DNA of 64,000 nucleotides, taken from contig JAIYDC010000138.1 in NCBI GenBank assembly GCA_027487685.1, forward strand, positions 1 through 64,000. Reading direction: 5' to 3'. Within the stretch, counting starts at the first letter, position 1, and each line of letters begins with the position of its first letter. Below, piece by piece: positions 1-8,895 of the stretch. The position numbers and the translations under genes are program-made. Source of the DNA: Pseudomonadota bacterium. GTDB lineage: Bacteria; Bdellovibrionota; Bacteriovoracia; Bacteriovoracales; Bacteriovoracaceae. A model generated the notes under the pieces. The model worked only from the letters and a program-made list of their open reading frames with translations, was not told the DNA's origin and searched no databases.

Positions 1-1331
1 AGGAGATGGTACTCGTTGATCCAGACGGTTCCGCTCTCGAGCGACCTTGCAATCAATTTCGCCTGCTGATTATTTCTTGTCCAGACTGCCGCTGCGAGGC
101 CATAAACCGAGCGATTGGCCATACGAACTGCCTCATCTATCGTTTTAAAAGTAGTGATGGCAAGAACAGGCCCAAAAATTTCTTCTCTGAAGATTGTATT
201 GTCAGGAGTAACTTCGAAGATGGTCGGCCGGATGTAGTACCCTTTGTCCAGGTCACCTCCCGTCGCACGCTCTCCCCCAAAGAGGAGCTTAGCACCTTCC
301 TTTTTCGAGACATTGATAAACCCCATGATCGCATCGAACTGTTTCTTGTTGATGACGGGGCCGTAACCCGTAGCTGGATCTGTCGGAATGCCCACTTTAA
401 CCTCGGCGATCCGTCGAAGTAGCGCTTCCCTAAATTCCGGATAAATTTTTTCGTCAACAAATAGCCTTGTTCCGGAGTCGCATGCCTGGCCTGCGTGGTA
501 AAGGAAAGCGTAGAGAGCTCCGTCGACGGCAATTGAGAGATCCGCGTCGGCAAGAACGATGTTCGGCGACTTTCCTCCGAGTTCCAGTGAGAGCTTCAGA
601 AGATTATGGCTTGCCGACTGCATAATTCGTTTTCCAACAGCAGTGGAGCCGGTGAAAGCAACCTTGCGGACTTTCGAATGGTTAATAAGGAACTCACCCT
701 CCCTCGCCCCACCAGTGATGATGTTAACGACACCGGCCGGAATACCGACATCGCGAATGATTTCTGCGAGAATCGATGCTGTTCCCGGAGTCTCCTGCGC
801 TGATTTGAGAACGGTCGTGCAGCCAGAGGCAATGACAGGACCAATTTTCCACGCGGCCATGACGAGTGGAAAATTCCATGGAATGATCTGCGCACACACG
901 CCGACAGGTTCATAGATCTTATAATTCTGAGAAAAGCCGGCACGAGAGGCAGCTTCGTCTTGTACTTCAAAGGTAAACTTCCGGAGCTGGCCCGCGAGGA
1001 CCTTAAAGTAAGAAGCGGCATTGTGGACATCAGTCTTGGCCTTGCGGATGCACGAGCCGGAGTCAGCGATCTCGAGTTCTGTGAGTTCAACCCGTCGCTC
1101 TTTAATTTTTTCGCTGATCGCCTCCAAGAGATCGGCGCGCTTCAACTGATCTAGGGCACGCCAGGCATCAGAGTAGAAAGCTGTTTCCGCAGCTTCGACA
1201 GCCTCATTAATGTCGCGCTCGGAAGGGAGGTAGACTTTTGCAACGGGTTCGCCCGTGGCAGGATTTTCCGAAATGTAGCTATGCTCGCTGTTACGGAATT
1301 CGCCGTTGATAAACAGTTGAATTTCTCTCAT
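1..1331 (-). CDS. Aldehyde dehydrogenase family protein (partial, C-terminus off the left edge)
   Basis: NAD(P)+-dependent oxidation of an aldehyde to the acid; the substrate cannot be told from sequence. The frame is open from ATG at 1331 to the window edge (about 443 codons of a usual 480-500). Family landmarks are visible: PWNFPLVMAAWK with Asn153, the VLKSAQETP cofactor segment with Lys176, FTGSTAVGK near 226, the general-base Glu250 in LELGGKSPN, and the catalytic Cys284 in HAGQACDSG. The start is supported by an AAGGAG site just upstream. It is the last visible gene of a minus-strand run with thiolase (2894) and a small envelope protein (1704), so a role in carboxylic-acid or aromatic-ring-cleavage aldehyde oxidation is inferred. 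Family certain, substrate unknown. Confidence 0.93.
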   Translation of the reverse strand, partial: MREIQLFINGEFRNSEHSYISENPATGEPVAKVYLPSERDINEAVEAAETAFYSDAWRALDQLKRADLLEAISEKIKERRVELTELEIADSGSCIRKAKTDVHNAASYFKVLAGQLRKFTFEVQDEAASRAGFSQNYKIYEPVGVCAQIIPWNFPLVMAAWKIGPVIASGCTTVLKSAQETPGTASILAEIIRDVGIPAGVVNIITGGAREGEFLINHSKVRKVAFTGSTAVGKRIMQSASHNLLKLSLELGGKSPNIVLADADLSIAVDGALYAFLYHAGQACDSGTRLFVDEKIYPEFREALLRRIAEVKVGIPTDPATGYGPVINKKQFDAIMGFINVSKKEGAKLLFGGERATGGDLDKGYYIRPTIFEVTPDNTIFREEIFGPVLAITTFKTIDEAVRMANRSVYGLAAAVWTRNNQQAKLIARSLESGTVWINEYHL

Positions 1332-1341
1332 ATGTGTCTCC

Positions 1342-1704
1342 TTAGATATCTGTAAGTTTTAAGGTTATGATAGAGTTAGGCCGCTGACTGGCGCCCTTGG
1401 CATAGATGTCTCGAACTTTGCCTGATTCCAAATCGGATTCCTCACCCTTGGTAATGAGAACGAGTTCTTTTTCCTGCCGCTCATGGACGATGTAGGCGAG
1501 TGTCGTTCGCTTCTTGTCCTGTGGTCTGAGGGTCAGTTTCAAAATAAAAGTTCCTGCTGGAAATATGTACTCGCGGTTATGCTCGACTTTGGAGTCAAAT
1601 TTCCACGACTCCCCATCGACAGCAAAAGTCCCTGTCATGCGCCAGCAAGCGGCTGCAGGTAGGGAGACAGTCAGCAGAAAGGCAATCGCCGCATGTCTTA
1701 ACAT
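1342..1704 (-). CDS. Small secreted or lipoprotein-like protein of unknown function
   Basis: A 120-residue protein that I do not recognise. It begins with a signal peptide (MLRHAAIAFLLTVSLPAAAC) in which PAAAC resembles a lipobox with an atypical Ala at -3, followed by a beta-rich soluble domain. The longer frame opens at 1746, but the ATG at 1704 has a GGTGGAG site in front and gives a proper signal peptide, so I chose it. This ATG overlaps the thiolase stop by seven bases (ATGTTAA), which implies translational coupling. The aldehyde dehydrogenase starts ten bases after its stop. An envelope protein inside a CoA-ester catabolism operon is odd; function unknown. Confidence 0.7.
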   Translation of the reverse strand: MLRHAAIAFLLTVSLPAAACWRMTGTFAVDGESWKFDSKVEHNREYIFPAGTFILKLTLRPQDKKRTTLAYIVHERQEKELVLITKGEESDLESGKVRDIYAKGASQRPNSIITLKLTDI

Positions 1705-2894
1705 CTCTCCACCGACACCGCGATGCCCTGACCTACGCCAATGCACATCGACGCTAATCCCTTCTTAAGTTTCGGATCGTCCTGCATTTGATGCAAGAGA
1801 GTCGTGAGTATGCGGGTCCCGGAACCCCCGAGCGGATGGCCCAGGGCGATTGAGCCTCCGTTTCGGTTGACAAGTGAGGGGTCAATTTCGAGTTCTTTGA
1901 TGCAGCTGAGTGCTTGGACTGCGAAAGCTTCATTGAGCTCTATCACATCAAAATCCTCAAGGCGGTGATGGAACCGGCCGCACAGTTTCTTGACAGCACC
2001 GACTGGACCTAAACCCATGACGTTCGGGTGGAGTCCGTGTACAGCACCACCCGTGATACGGGCGAGAGGTTTAAGAGAATGGCGTTTAACAAAATCTTCT
2101 GAGCAAACCACCACCATGCTCGCGCCGTCGTTGATCGAGGAACTATTGCCGGCCGTTACTGTACCGTTCTTCCTGAAAGCGGGTCTTAGACGAGAGAGTT
2201 TTTCAAGTGAGGTATCAGCTCTAGGACCCTCGTCGGCATCGACGACATTTGTACCTTTTTTGTTTTCAACTGAGATGGAGAGGATCTCGTTTTTAAATTT
2301 TCCTTTATGTTGGGCCTCGACCGCTTTCTGGTGCGAGGCCAGAGCGAAACGGTCTTGGTCTTCCCGGGAGATACCATGAAGAAGCTGGACTTCTTCTGCT
2401 GTCTCACCCATTCCCAGGAGTGGAAAGAGCTCGGCCATTTTAGGATTTTCAAAGCGCCAACCGATCGATGTGTCCCAGATTTTCTGGGTCCGGTCAAACG
2501 GTTGCGCCGCCTTTGAAAGGACATAAGGCGCACGGGACATGCTCTCGGCCCCACCTGCGATGAAGCAGTCGCCGAAGCCCGCTGCGATCCGCCCATGGGC
2601 ATCCATCACGGCATCCAGGGATGACCCACACAGACGATTTATAGTCGTTCCTGTGACTTCATGGGGATATCCCGCCAAAAGGAGGGCCATGCGTGCAAGG
2701 TTGCGATTGTCTTCACCGGCCTGATTGGCGCATCCGATGATAGCGTCTCCTACTTCCCTGAGGTCGAAGTTGGCATTGCTCGAGAAGTCCTTAAGGAGCG
2801 CAGCAAGGAGGTCGTCGACTCGAACCGAAGAGAGGGCCCCGCCAAAGGCGCCTATCGGCGTTCGTTTTGCATGCACGATAAATGAGGTAGTCAT
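1698..2894 (-). CDS. Thiolase family acetyl-CoA acyltransferase (PaaJ/FadA-type)
   Basis: Thiolytic cleavage of 3-oxoacyl-CoA to acetyl-CoA plus a shortened acyl-CoA, or the reverse condensation. At 398 residues it is full length. The nucleophile Cys89 lies in NRLCGSSLDAV, His353 in GGSIALGHPLGGSG, and the acid/base Cys384 in CIGVGQG, the three signatures of a catalytic thiolase. The ATG at 2894 has AAGGATG upstream. It heads a run with the small envelope protein and aldehyde dehydrogenase. The Paa-type genes at 6690-11119 lie on the same strand 4 kb away, so it may perform the 3-oxoadipyl-CoA step (PaaJ), but ordinary fatty-acid FadA is equally possible from the sequence. Confidence 0.92.
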   Translation of the reverse strand: MTTSFIVHAKRTPIGAFGGALSSVRVDDLLAALLKDFSSNANFDLREVGDAIIGCANQAGEDNRNLARMALLLAGYPHEVTGTTINRLCGSSLDAVMDAHGRIAAGFGDCFIAGGAESMSRAPYVLSKAAQPFDRTQKIWDTSIGWRFENPKMAELFPLLGMGETAEEVQLLHGISREDQDRFALASHQKAVEAQHKGKFKNEILSISVENKKGTNVVDADEGPRADTSLEKLSRLRPAFRKNGTVTAGNSSSINDGASMVVVCSEDFVKRHSLKPLARITGGAVHGLHPNVMGLGPVGAVKKLCGRFHHRLEDFDVIELNEAFAVQALSCIKELEIDPSLVNRNGGSIALGHPLGGSGTRILTTLLHQMQDDPKLKKGLASMCIGVGQGIAVSVERC

Positions 2895-3069
2895 GAAGCA
2901 TCCTTAATGTTGTGGTCAAACGAATGCTAGCAATTTTGTCTCGAAATGAGAAAGCAAAGGTCAGTGGTGCTACGTGTAAGTAAGACCTTTAAGCTATTTT
3001 CCTCTTGGCGGCTGCCCTTTGAATGGCATAAAAGAAATCTTCGATTCCTCAAGACTAAGGATATTGTTC

Positions 3070-5352
3070 GTGAAAAAGTTCGTTCTGGCCCTTTCTCTCC
3101 TGACCCTGTCCCTTTCAGGTGAGGCTTATGAAGCGATGGTTCAAAAAGGTCAACTTCCACCGAACCTCGAGGCCCTGTTAGCGAAAGCTTCAGGTGAAAC
3201 TGGGGTGAATTTTCGCAAAGATGACTTTCAGCTGATCGAAGAGCGAACTTTAGCGACAAGCCGCTTTACGATGTATGTGCAAACCAATTCTCAGGTCCCT
3301 GTGGCCAAAACGGCAGTGCGGATATGGGCAGATAAGAACACTGGCGAGTTGATTCTCGCCGAGCTTCACCTTGATGAGTCAACCGCAACTAATAAGATGC
3401 TTCTTGCGGAGAAATTCCGCCGGGCCCGCTTCTCGGCGGGAGCACTCAAGTCGAACCTTCTCTCTAACCTTGTGTTCCTCTTGGTATCGACAGAAGTCGC
3501 AGGACATCCGACCGATAACCGGGTTCTATCCATGTCAGTTAAAGATCAATGGGAGAATGGAGACCTCGTTCGAGAGGCCACGGTGAGAGGTCGGCGTGGA
3601 ATCCATGTCATCAGTGTTTCTCTTCTTAAAAACAAAGTCCTTCGCCGCAGCTACCGGGAGTTTCCCCAGTCTGAGCGTGTAGCGCTTGAAGCTTACGTTT
3701 ACCCGATCTACGAAGAAGTCGAGGGGACTGGAGAGCGCTTGCCCTACGAGCTCAAAGAGCTTCGTCACATCGACGCCGAAGTCAGGGAAGCGGGGGACGC
3801 TCCTCTCGGAAGCCTCGGAGAAACAAAGTTCTCTGAAACCAACTACTCCCCGCTCCTCGCCGAAACCGTCCTCGGTGAGATGAATAACCTTTGGTCCGAG
3901 GTTTCACTCCGGAAGAAAGTCGAAGCAGCAACCTCCCAGTTACCTCTGCGTCCCAATACCTTTGATCGCGGCGTTCTCCTCCAGGGTAAGTATGCCACCA
4001 TTAATTTGCATCCTGCCGTTAAAGAAAAATTCCCCGAGGTAGCGTTTCCACTCGTTCCGACGATTAACCATCTTCTGGCCTGGTCCAATGAGACTGGCAT
4101 CTTCGAGGCAAAACCTATCCCTGGCCTTGCTGGTAAGGCGATAACCTCAGCAGAAGACCTTCTGACTCGGGTCCCATTCCGTCATCCCGAGCACGACGCG
4201 ACCGAGTACATTAACTCAGGTTCCGATGAAGTTCAGGTTTATTACGCTGTGACTGTGCTGATGGAAACACTCGTGAAGTTTGGCTTCACCGACAAAGAAC
4301 TCTCGGAAAAACCTTTCCACGCCTTCCTCTACGACCCGGATATCGGCATGAGAGACAATGCGTACTACTACGACAACACGATCAATTTCACCACCTACAG
4401 TGCTAACGCCATTAACTATGCTCGGGACAACTCAACCATTTGGCATGAACTGGGCCACGCTGTTATGGAAAGATTGATGGGGTCTCACTTGGGTTTTGCC
4501 GATTCGAAAAGTGGCTACGGAGGTTTGTCGGAAGGTATGGCGGACTTTCTGGCGCAGATTATTGTAGAGCACGAAACTCGAGGTGCTCATTTCCCTGGTA
4601 AGAAAAACTTTCGGATTCTAAACGAAACTGGCTTTTACTTGACGAACGAATACCACGATGACGGCGAAGCCTACGGCGGTGCCCTGAACGATATGTTCCT
4701 CGCTGCAATCGCTGGAGAAATCGATGGTCTTCACGCCTTCACTGACCTCACACTTGAGGCCATGCGCCTGACTCGCAATCACCCCTCCCTTTCGGCCGCA
4801 GCATGGTTTGAGCATCTCCTTTACGCTGATTCCCTGGGCAGTGAGGTCCGTCGGCCAGAGCGTTTCCGCGCTGCAATCCTCGAAGCTTTGAAGAAAAGAA
4901 ACTTTTCGTTTTCACGTACGTTTACACCAGCGGCCATGACGGTATCTGTTGACGGTCAAGACTTGACCAATGAGTCTCCAGGCAGCCGCGAAAACCCTAT
5001 CAACCTTTGCCAGGCGGTTCTTCCGGCCACATTCAATCTCCGGGTGGCACTTACCTCTGGGGACGCTGAGTTCATACGCTTCCCGGCCACGGTCAAAGTC
5101 GAATACCAAAAAGGTGCTCTCCAGGGCGCCATTAAGTGGGGCGGCGAGGCCAGGAATCCAGAAACCTTCGTTGTAAACTCTGCTGCTGAGATCGCCGATT
5201 TTCCCGTGCGTGCCCTTGGGTGTGATTCCGTTAACCAACCGGATGGAAGCTGCAAGGACTACGCCTACGTCCAGGTATTCAACCAGGACTCGGTCAAACC
5301 GATCGCGAAGAAGCGCTTCTACCTCAAGCTCAACCCTACCCCTTGCGAATAG
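3070..5352 (+). CDS. Secreted gluzincin-type zinc metalloprotease (M4/M36-like)
   Basis: Probable extracellular or periplasmic peptidase. The start is taken as GTG at 3070, preceded by AAGGA and giving a signal peptide (VKKFVLALSLLTLSLSGEA); an upstream TTG at 3019 in the same frame would spoil it. Residues of about 20-250 look like a propeptide. The catalytic core has HELGH (His459, Glu460, His463) followed 24 residues later by Glu488 in LSEGMADF, the HExxH+E arrangement of gluzincins. The C-terminal 150 residues (from about 620) form a Cys-containing beta-type domain. The exact peptidase family is uncertain: M36/fungalysin-like or a thermolysin relative. It is divergent from the thiolase operon and not obviously linked to the neighbours. 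A secreted protease fits a prey- or protein-degrading lifestyle. Confidence 0.85.
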   Translation: MKKFVLALSLLTLSLSGEAYEAMVQKGQLPPNLEALLAKASGETGVNFRKDDFQLIEERTLATSRFTMYVQTNSQVPVAKTAVRIWADKNTGELILAELHLDESTATNKMLLAEKFRRARFSAGALKSNLLSNLVFLLVSTEVAGHPTDNRVLSMSVKDQWENGDLVREATVRGRRGIHVISVSLLKNKVLRRSYREFPQSERVALEAYVYPIYEEVEGTGERLPYELKELRHIDAEVREAGDAPLGSLGETKFSETNYSPLLAETVLGEMNNLWSEVSLRKKVEAATSQLPLRPNTFDRGVLLQGKYATINLHPAVKEKFPEVAFPLVPTINHLLAWSNETGIFEAKPIPGLAGKAITSAEDLLTRVPFRHPEHDATEYINSGSDEVQVYYAVTVLMETLVKFGFTDKELSEKPFHAFLYDPDIGMRDNAYYYDNTINFTTYSANAINYARDNSTIWHELGHAVMERLMGSHLGFADSKSGYGGLSEGMADFLAQIIVEHETRGAHFPGKKNFRILNETGFYLTNEYHDDGEAYGGALNDMFLAAIAGEIDGLHAFTDLTLEAMRLTRNHPSLSAAAWFEHLLYADSLGSEVRRPERFRAAILEALKKRNFSFSRTFTPAAMTVSVDGQDLTNESPGSRENPINLCQAVLPATFNLRVALTSGDAEFIRFPATVKVEYQKGALQGAIKWGGEARNPETFVVNSAAEIADFPVRALGCDSVNQPDGSCKDYAYVQVFNQDSVKPIAKKRFYLKLNPTPCE

Positions 5353-5390
5353 GTTCGCGGGGGTAGATCTCCTTTAACCAAATCTTTACA

Positions 5391-5419
5391 GTCAGGCGCT
5401 CGTTTAACGAGAACCTGAC
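5391..5419. other. Imperfect inverted repeat between protease and porin genes
   Basis: GTCAGG-CG-CTCGT-TTA-ACGAG-AA-CCTGAC folds as an 11-bp stem interrupted by a 2x2 mismatch with a three-base loop. No T-tract follows, so it is not a standard intrinsic terminator. It lies 63 bases before the porin start and may be a regulatory stem-loop or operator. TTTAAC/TTTACA-type hexamers surround it at 5373, 5385 and 5403, but they are not evenly phased. Confidence 0.4.
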
Positions 5420-5481
5420 AAACATATCCTTCGGAAATTTTTAGAATACGCTCGCACTTTCTAATGATGAAGGAGTTCCTC

Positions 5482-6693
5482 ATGCAATTGCTGGTGATTC
5501 TGGCGGTGTTCGTTTCCACTATGACTTTCGCCCAGACGGAGCAGAGAATCACTCTCGCTGACGTTCAAAAACTGGTCGATGAAAAACTAGCATCTAAGTG
5601 GTACGAAAAGCTCTCCCTCCGCGGGTACGCTCAGTTCCGCTACAATCGACTGGCCGAGACCAATAGGAATTTGAACTGTCAGAGCTGCGATCGATCCATT
5701 GGCGACCAGCAGGGCTTTTTTATGCGCCGGGCCCGACTCGTTGTCTCAGGCCAGGTCCATGACCGTGTCTTCGTTTACATCCAGCCGGACTACGCCTCCG
5801 ATGCCACCAATCAAAACTACTTCCAGATCCGTGATGCATACTTTGACTACGGTCTAACTCCCACCAACGAGTGGCGGATCCGCTCTGGTATCTCCAAAAT
5901 TCCGTTCGGTTTTGAGAACCTTCAATCTAGCTCCAACCGCGCACCCCTTGATCGGGCCGATGCGCTCAACACCGCTGCACCCAACGAGCGGGACATCGGC
6001 GTGTTCTTGATGTACGCACCGACCGAGATGAGGAAGTTGTTTAAAGAACTTGGAACCGCCAATAATAAAGGGAGTGGTGATTACGGTCTTCTATCCATCG
6101 GTGCCTATAATGGTCAGACGCTCAATAGACGGGAGCGCAATAACGATCTTCATCGTGTCGTCCGCTTAACCTACCCTCATAAGTTTGGAAACGGTCAGAT
6201 CGTTGAGGCCTCCGTCCAGGCCTACGAAGGGAAATTCTTCGTAGAAAAAGTAACTGGATCATCGACAGGAAATGTTGATAAGGATTTTTATGACGGCCGC
6301 CAGGCGATAAGTTTTGTTCTTTACCCGAAGCCTTTCGGGATACAAGCTGAGTGGAACCAAGGCCGGGGCCCAAAGTATTCTCGTGCCCAGAATAAAGTCG
6401 TTACTGACGACCTTTCCGGTGGCTATGTTACGGCAAGCTACCAGATTGAGCAGGGTTCGAATCGCTACTTGCCGTTCGTTAGGTGGCAGGAGTTTGAAGG
6501 AGGAAGAAAACTTGAGAACGCAGCACTTGGGCGGGTTCGCGAGTGGGAGATAGGCAGTGAATGGCAACCTAATCCCGCTTTTGAGCTTACTGCATCTTAT
6601 GTGATCTCTGATCGGCTCTTTCAGTCACAATCAGGAAACCGTAGTAATGAGCAGGGTAACCTGGTTCGTCTCCAGGCCCAGTTCAATTACTAG
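5482..6693 (+). CDS. OprO/OprP-family outer-membrane porin
   Basis: Outer-membrane channel of the phosphate-selective porin type (Porin_O_P). ATG at 5482 is chosen because AAGGAG sits six bases before it; an in-frame ATG at 5464 lies on the wrong side of that site. The 403-residue product has a signal peptide ending near TFAQ, a short charged helix (residues about 22-45), then alternating beta-strand segments with aromatic belts, e.g. LSLRGYAQFRYNR and RRARLVVSGQVHDRVFVYIQPDYA, and it ends in Tyr as expected for an outer-membrane barrel. Two Cys (CQSC) lie in a loop near residue 65. The pst operon lies 4.5 kb away, so phosphate uptake is plausible but the substrate is not proven. It ends against the PaaH C-terminal gene, the stops sharing CTAG. 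Confidence 0.85.
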   Translation: MQLLVILAVFVSTMTFAQTEQRITLADVQKLVDEKLASKWYEKLSLRGYAQFRYNRLAETNRNLNCQSCDRSIGDQQGFFMRRARLVVSGQVHDRVFVYIQPDYASDATNQNYFQIRDAYFDYGLTPTNEWRIRSGISKIPFGFENLQSSSNRAPLDRADALNTAAPNERDIGVFLMYAPTEMRKLFKELGTANNKGSGDYGLLSIGAYNGQTLNRRERNNDLHRVVRLTYPHKFGNGQIVEASVQAYEGKFFVEKVTGSSTGNVDKDFYDGRQAISFVLYPKPFGIQAEWNQGRGPKYSRAQNKVVTDDLSGGYVTASYQIEQGSNRYLPFVRWQEFEGGRKLENAALGRVREWEIGSEWQPNPAFELTASYVISDRLFQSQSGNRSNEQGNLVRLQAQFNY

Positions 6694-7211
6694 ATGAGGT
6701 TAGATGCGACGTAGCGTTTGTCCTGGGTCTTCGTGAGGAGCTCTTCTAAAAGAGTCCTCACGAAAAGCTCCCTGCCAGCGCTCCATTCGAATGGCCCCTT
6801 CGGGTAATTCACTCCAAAGCGCATGGCCCGGTTAATGTCCTCTCTTCCCGCAACACCTTCCTCAAGTGCAAAGTGCGCCTCGTTGATGATCTGAACGATG
6901 GTTCTAGGGAAGATGAAGCCACAGGAGATGATTGAGACCTCTAAAGGCTTAAAACCGAGCTCTATCAACTTTTTAAGGATGTCGTCGTGGCGCTCACGGA
7001 AATGGACTTCGATCTTTTTTGCCTCATCACAAAAGAGGGCAGCGAAGGAGCCTGCTAGATTAGTGAACTCCGCGTAAAAATCCTGAGGATCGTAGCAGGA
7101 GAGGTCCATCACAACGATTTTTTCTGGATTCGCTCTAAGAATTTCCCGCTTCTCTTCCTTCGTACCGAACCCAAAGTTTAAAAGATAATTTTCAAAAGAT
7201 ACGTTAGTCAT
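6690..7211 (-). CDS. 3-hydroxyacyl-CoA dehydrogenase C-terminal-domain protein (PaaH C-terminal half)
   Basis: A stand-alone protein of 173 residues carrying a 3HCDH-type C-terminal domain. Residues about 1-85 are an unassigned alpha/beta segment with a Cys-containing IVVMDLSCYD; residues about 95-173 hold the typical FIFPRTIVQIINEAHFALEEGV and MRFGVNYPKGPFEW elements seen in the second 3HCDH domain of PaaH. It lacks a Rossmann NAD-binding region. The frame is open to 7307, but the ATG at 7211 overlaps the upstream dehydrogenase stop by eight bases (ATGACTAA) and gives a clean N-terminus. It probably assembles with the 7204-8064 product as a split PaaH. Its stop overlaps the porin stop on the other strand. 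Confidence 0.78.
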   Translation of the reverse strand: MTNVSFENYLLNFGFGTKEEKREILRANPEKIVVMDLSCYDPQDFYAEFTNLAGSFAALFCDEAKKIEVHFRERHDDILKKLIELGFKPLEVSIISCGFIFPRTIVQIINEAHFALEEGVAGREDINRAMRFGVNYPKGPFEWSAGRELFVRTLLEELLTKTQDKRYVASNLI

Positions 7212-8064
7212 AGGTGTAGAATCCCCGCTTGCTCTTACGGCCAAAGCGCTTTTCGTCGACAAGCTTCTTCTGCAAGGGATGGGGAGTAAATCTTGGCTCT
7301 CTCCCATAGGCTTCCCAAACGGAGCAGGTAACGGAGTAGTTCACGTCAATCCCGATAAGATCCATGAGTTCGAAAGGGCCCATCTTGAAACCGCCGATTT
7401 CTCTCAGAACCGAATCGACTTCTCTAAGAAGAGATTCATTGGCGTCGTTGCCCACGATCCGGAGGGGTTCTCCGTAGAAGTTCCTGGCGACACGGTTCAC
7501 GATGAAACCAGGGGAATCCTTGCATAGGGCCGGTTTCTTGTCCCGCTCATCGAACCAGCGGTATAGATCGTGGCAAAGAGCTTCATCAGTGTCAGGGCCC
7601 TTAATCACTTCAACCAGTTTCATGATGGTTGCTGGATTAAAGAAGTGAAGGCCTAGGAGCTTAGGCTTCCGGGAGGGAGACAGCGCCTCTGCCATCTGGG
7701 CGATAGGGAAGCTCGACGTGTTGCTGGCCAGAATGGTGTGGGGAGCAAAGAGTGCATCGAGTTTCCGAAAGAGTCCCTTCTTAATCTCGAGGTTTTCAAT
7801 GATCGCTTCGACCACGAGATCTGCGCTCGGATCCGTGGCCTCAAGAGATGAAATCGAAAGTCTCTCTTTCAAGGACTCCGCTCCAGCGAGCTTACCTCGG
7901 GCCACCAGCTTGTCCCAGGAGTCATGGATGTCAGAGAGGGCCTTACGCAGTTGGGTCTCTGAAGAGTCCACCAAGGTCACTCTAAGGCCGGCCTGAGTAA
8001 ACCATTGAGCGATGCCAGAACCCATGGTTCCGGCACCTATCACGACAATTTTTTCAAGCTTCAT
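7204..8064 (-). CDS. 3-hydroxyacyl-CoA dehydrogenase (PaaH/Hbd-type, NAD-binding half)
   Basis: NAD+-dependent oxidation of 3-hydroxyacyl-CoA to 3-oxoacyl-CoA. The 286-residue protein starts with a Rossmann fold (VVIGAGTMGSGIAQ, residues 7-20, then the Asp of LVDSSE), contains NTSSFPIAQMAE and LGLHFFNPATIMKLVEV with the catalytic His of GLHFFNP, and ends with one 3HCDH domain (GFIVNRVARNFYGEP). This is complete for a short-chain Hbd-type enzyme but equals only the first part of PaaH; the second 3HCDH domain is the next, overlapping gene. It lies two bases after the PaaA-like gene in a Paa-type operon, so 3-hydroxyadipyl-CoA dehydrogenase is the favoured role. Confidence 0.9.
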   Translation of the reverse strand: MKLEKIVVIGAGTMGSGIAQWFTQAGLRVTLVDSSETQLRKALSDIHDSWDKLVARGKLAGAESLKERLSISSLEATDPSADLVVEAIIENLEIKKGLFRKLDALFAPHTILASNTSSFPIAQMAEALSPSRKPKLLGLHFFNPATIMKLVEVIKGPDTDEALCHDLYRWFDERDKKPALCKDSPGFIVNRVARNFYGEPLRIVGNDANESLLREVDSVLREIGGFKMGPFELMDLIGIDVNYSVTCSVWEAYGREPRFTPHPLQKKLVDEKRFGRKSKRGFYTYD

Positions 8065-8066
8065 GT

Positions 8067-8882
8067 TTAGTGGGCGTATTCGACCGGCTGAGCGGCTTCA
8101 TTGTAGTTTGGAACAATGAGTCCCCATTCTGCGCACTTATCCGTGATTTCTTTGACGAAGGCCGCGCGTACGTCAGCGTTCGAGCGGTTTTTAAGACCCA
8201 GTTTTTGGTAGATATCGTTACCCTGGCCTGTGGACTTTCCGAAGGTGTTCATGACCCGCGGCCACCAGAGGTTAAGTCTTTCCTGGATAAATGCTTTTCG
8301 CGCCGGATCCTGTGCCATTTCCTTCACAGTCTTATCACCGTGGGCAAGGTGCATGTGCTCCTCTTTGCAGATGGTACCGATCGCGTTCTTCCAAGGAAGG
8401 TAAGACGAGTTCAGAGTATCTTCCAGGACATGCCCTGCGGCCCGGTCCATCAGGAAGTTAAAGAGGCAGAAGTCTTCCCAGTGAGTGATCTGGTAGTAGA
8501 AAATGTTGACACGCTTATCTTTCTTGGCACGAGAGAAGCCGATATTGGCCAGATCTTCCGGGAGACGCCAGTCGAACTCATGGGCAAGCATATGGTCGTG
8601 AGTTTTTTGACCGAGGTCATCTAGGATTTTATAAATGACATGGGCATGGCGCATTTCATCTTTGACGATTTGTGCCACGAGAACTCGCTCGTGGGCATTC
8701 GGTGCCTTGGCGATCCAGGGCATATAACCTAGGCCTCCAGCGTACTCCGAGTCCGCTTGCATCCAGAGGAGGTTCAGAAGATTTTTTCGGTAGATTTCCG
8801 GCATCTCGGAATCAGAATCAAAGGTGCGGCCATTTTTAATCTCTTCAAACAGTTTCAGGTCTTCATTTGTATATTCGCGCAT
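8067..8882 (-). CDS. PaaA/PaaC-family diiron protein, probable phenylacetyl-CoA epoxidase catalytic subunit
   Basis: Member of the ferritin-like PaaA_PaaC family; PaaA epoxidises the ring of phenylacetyl-CoA. The frame is open to 9032, inside the previous gene, but ATG at 8882 has GAGGAG in front and gives a normal 271-residue product. A complete diiron ligand set is visible: Glu46 (ADSEYAGG), Glu76-x-x-His79 (KDEMRHA), Glu136 (HWEDFCLF) and Glu175-x-x-His178 (EEHMHLAHG). It is flanked by PaaG-like isomerase (upstream) and the PaaH pair (downstream). PaaB, PaaC, PaaD and PaaE are not visible in this window, so either they lie elsewhere or this is a different oxygenase of the same fold, for example a divergent BoxB-like or single-subunit enzyme. 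Confidence 0.8.
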   Translation of the reverse strand: MREYTNEDLKLFEEIKNGRTFDSDSEMPEIYRKNLLNLLWMQADSEYAGGLGYMPWIAKAPNAHERVLVAQIVKDEMRHAHVIYKILDDLGQKTHDHMLAHEFDWRLPEDLANIGFSRAKKDKRVNIFYYQITHWEDFCLFNFLMDRAAGHVLEDTLNSSYLPWKNAIGTICKEEHMHLAHGDKTVKEMAQDPARKAFIQERLNLWWPRVMNTFGKSTGQGNDIYQKLGLKNRSNADVRAAFVKEITDKCAEWGLIVPNYNEAAQPVEYAH

Positions 8883-8895
8883 GGGTGACTCCTCG

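Noticed and set aside
137-1090. Two minus-strand frames that look like separate genes near the left edge
   Set aside because: They are out-of-frame shadows; the aldehyde dehydrogenase frame is open without a stop from 1331 to the edge and carries all the motifs, so the gene is not broken.
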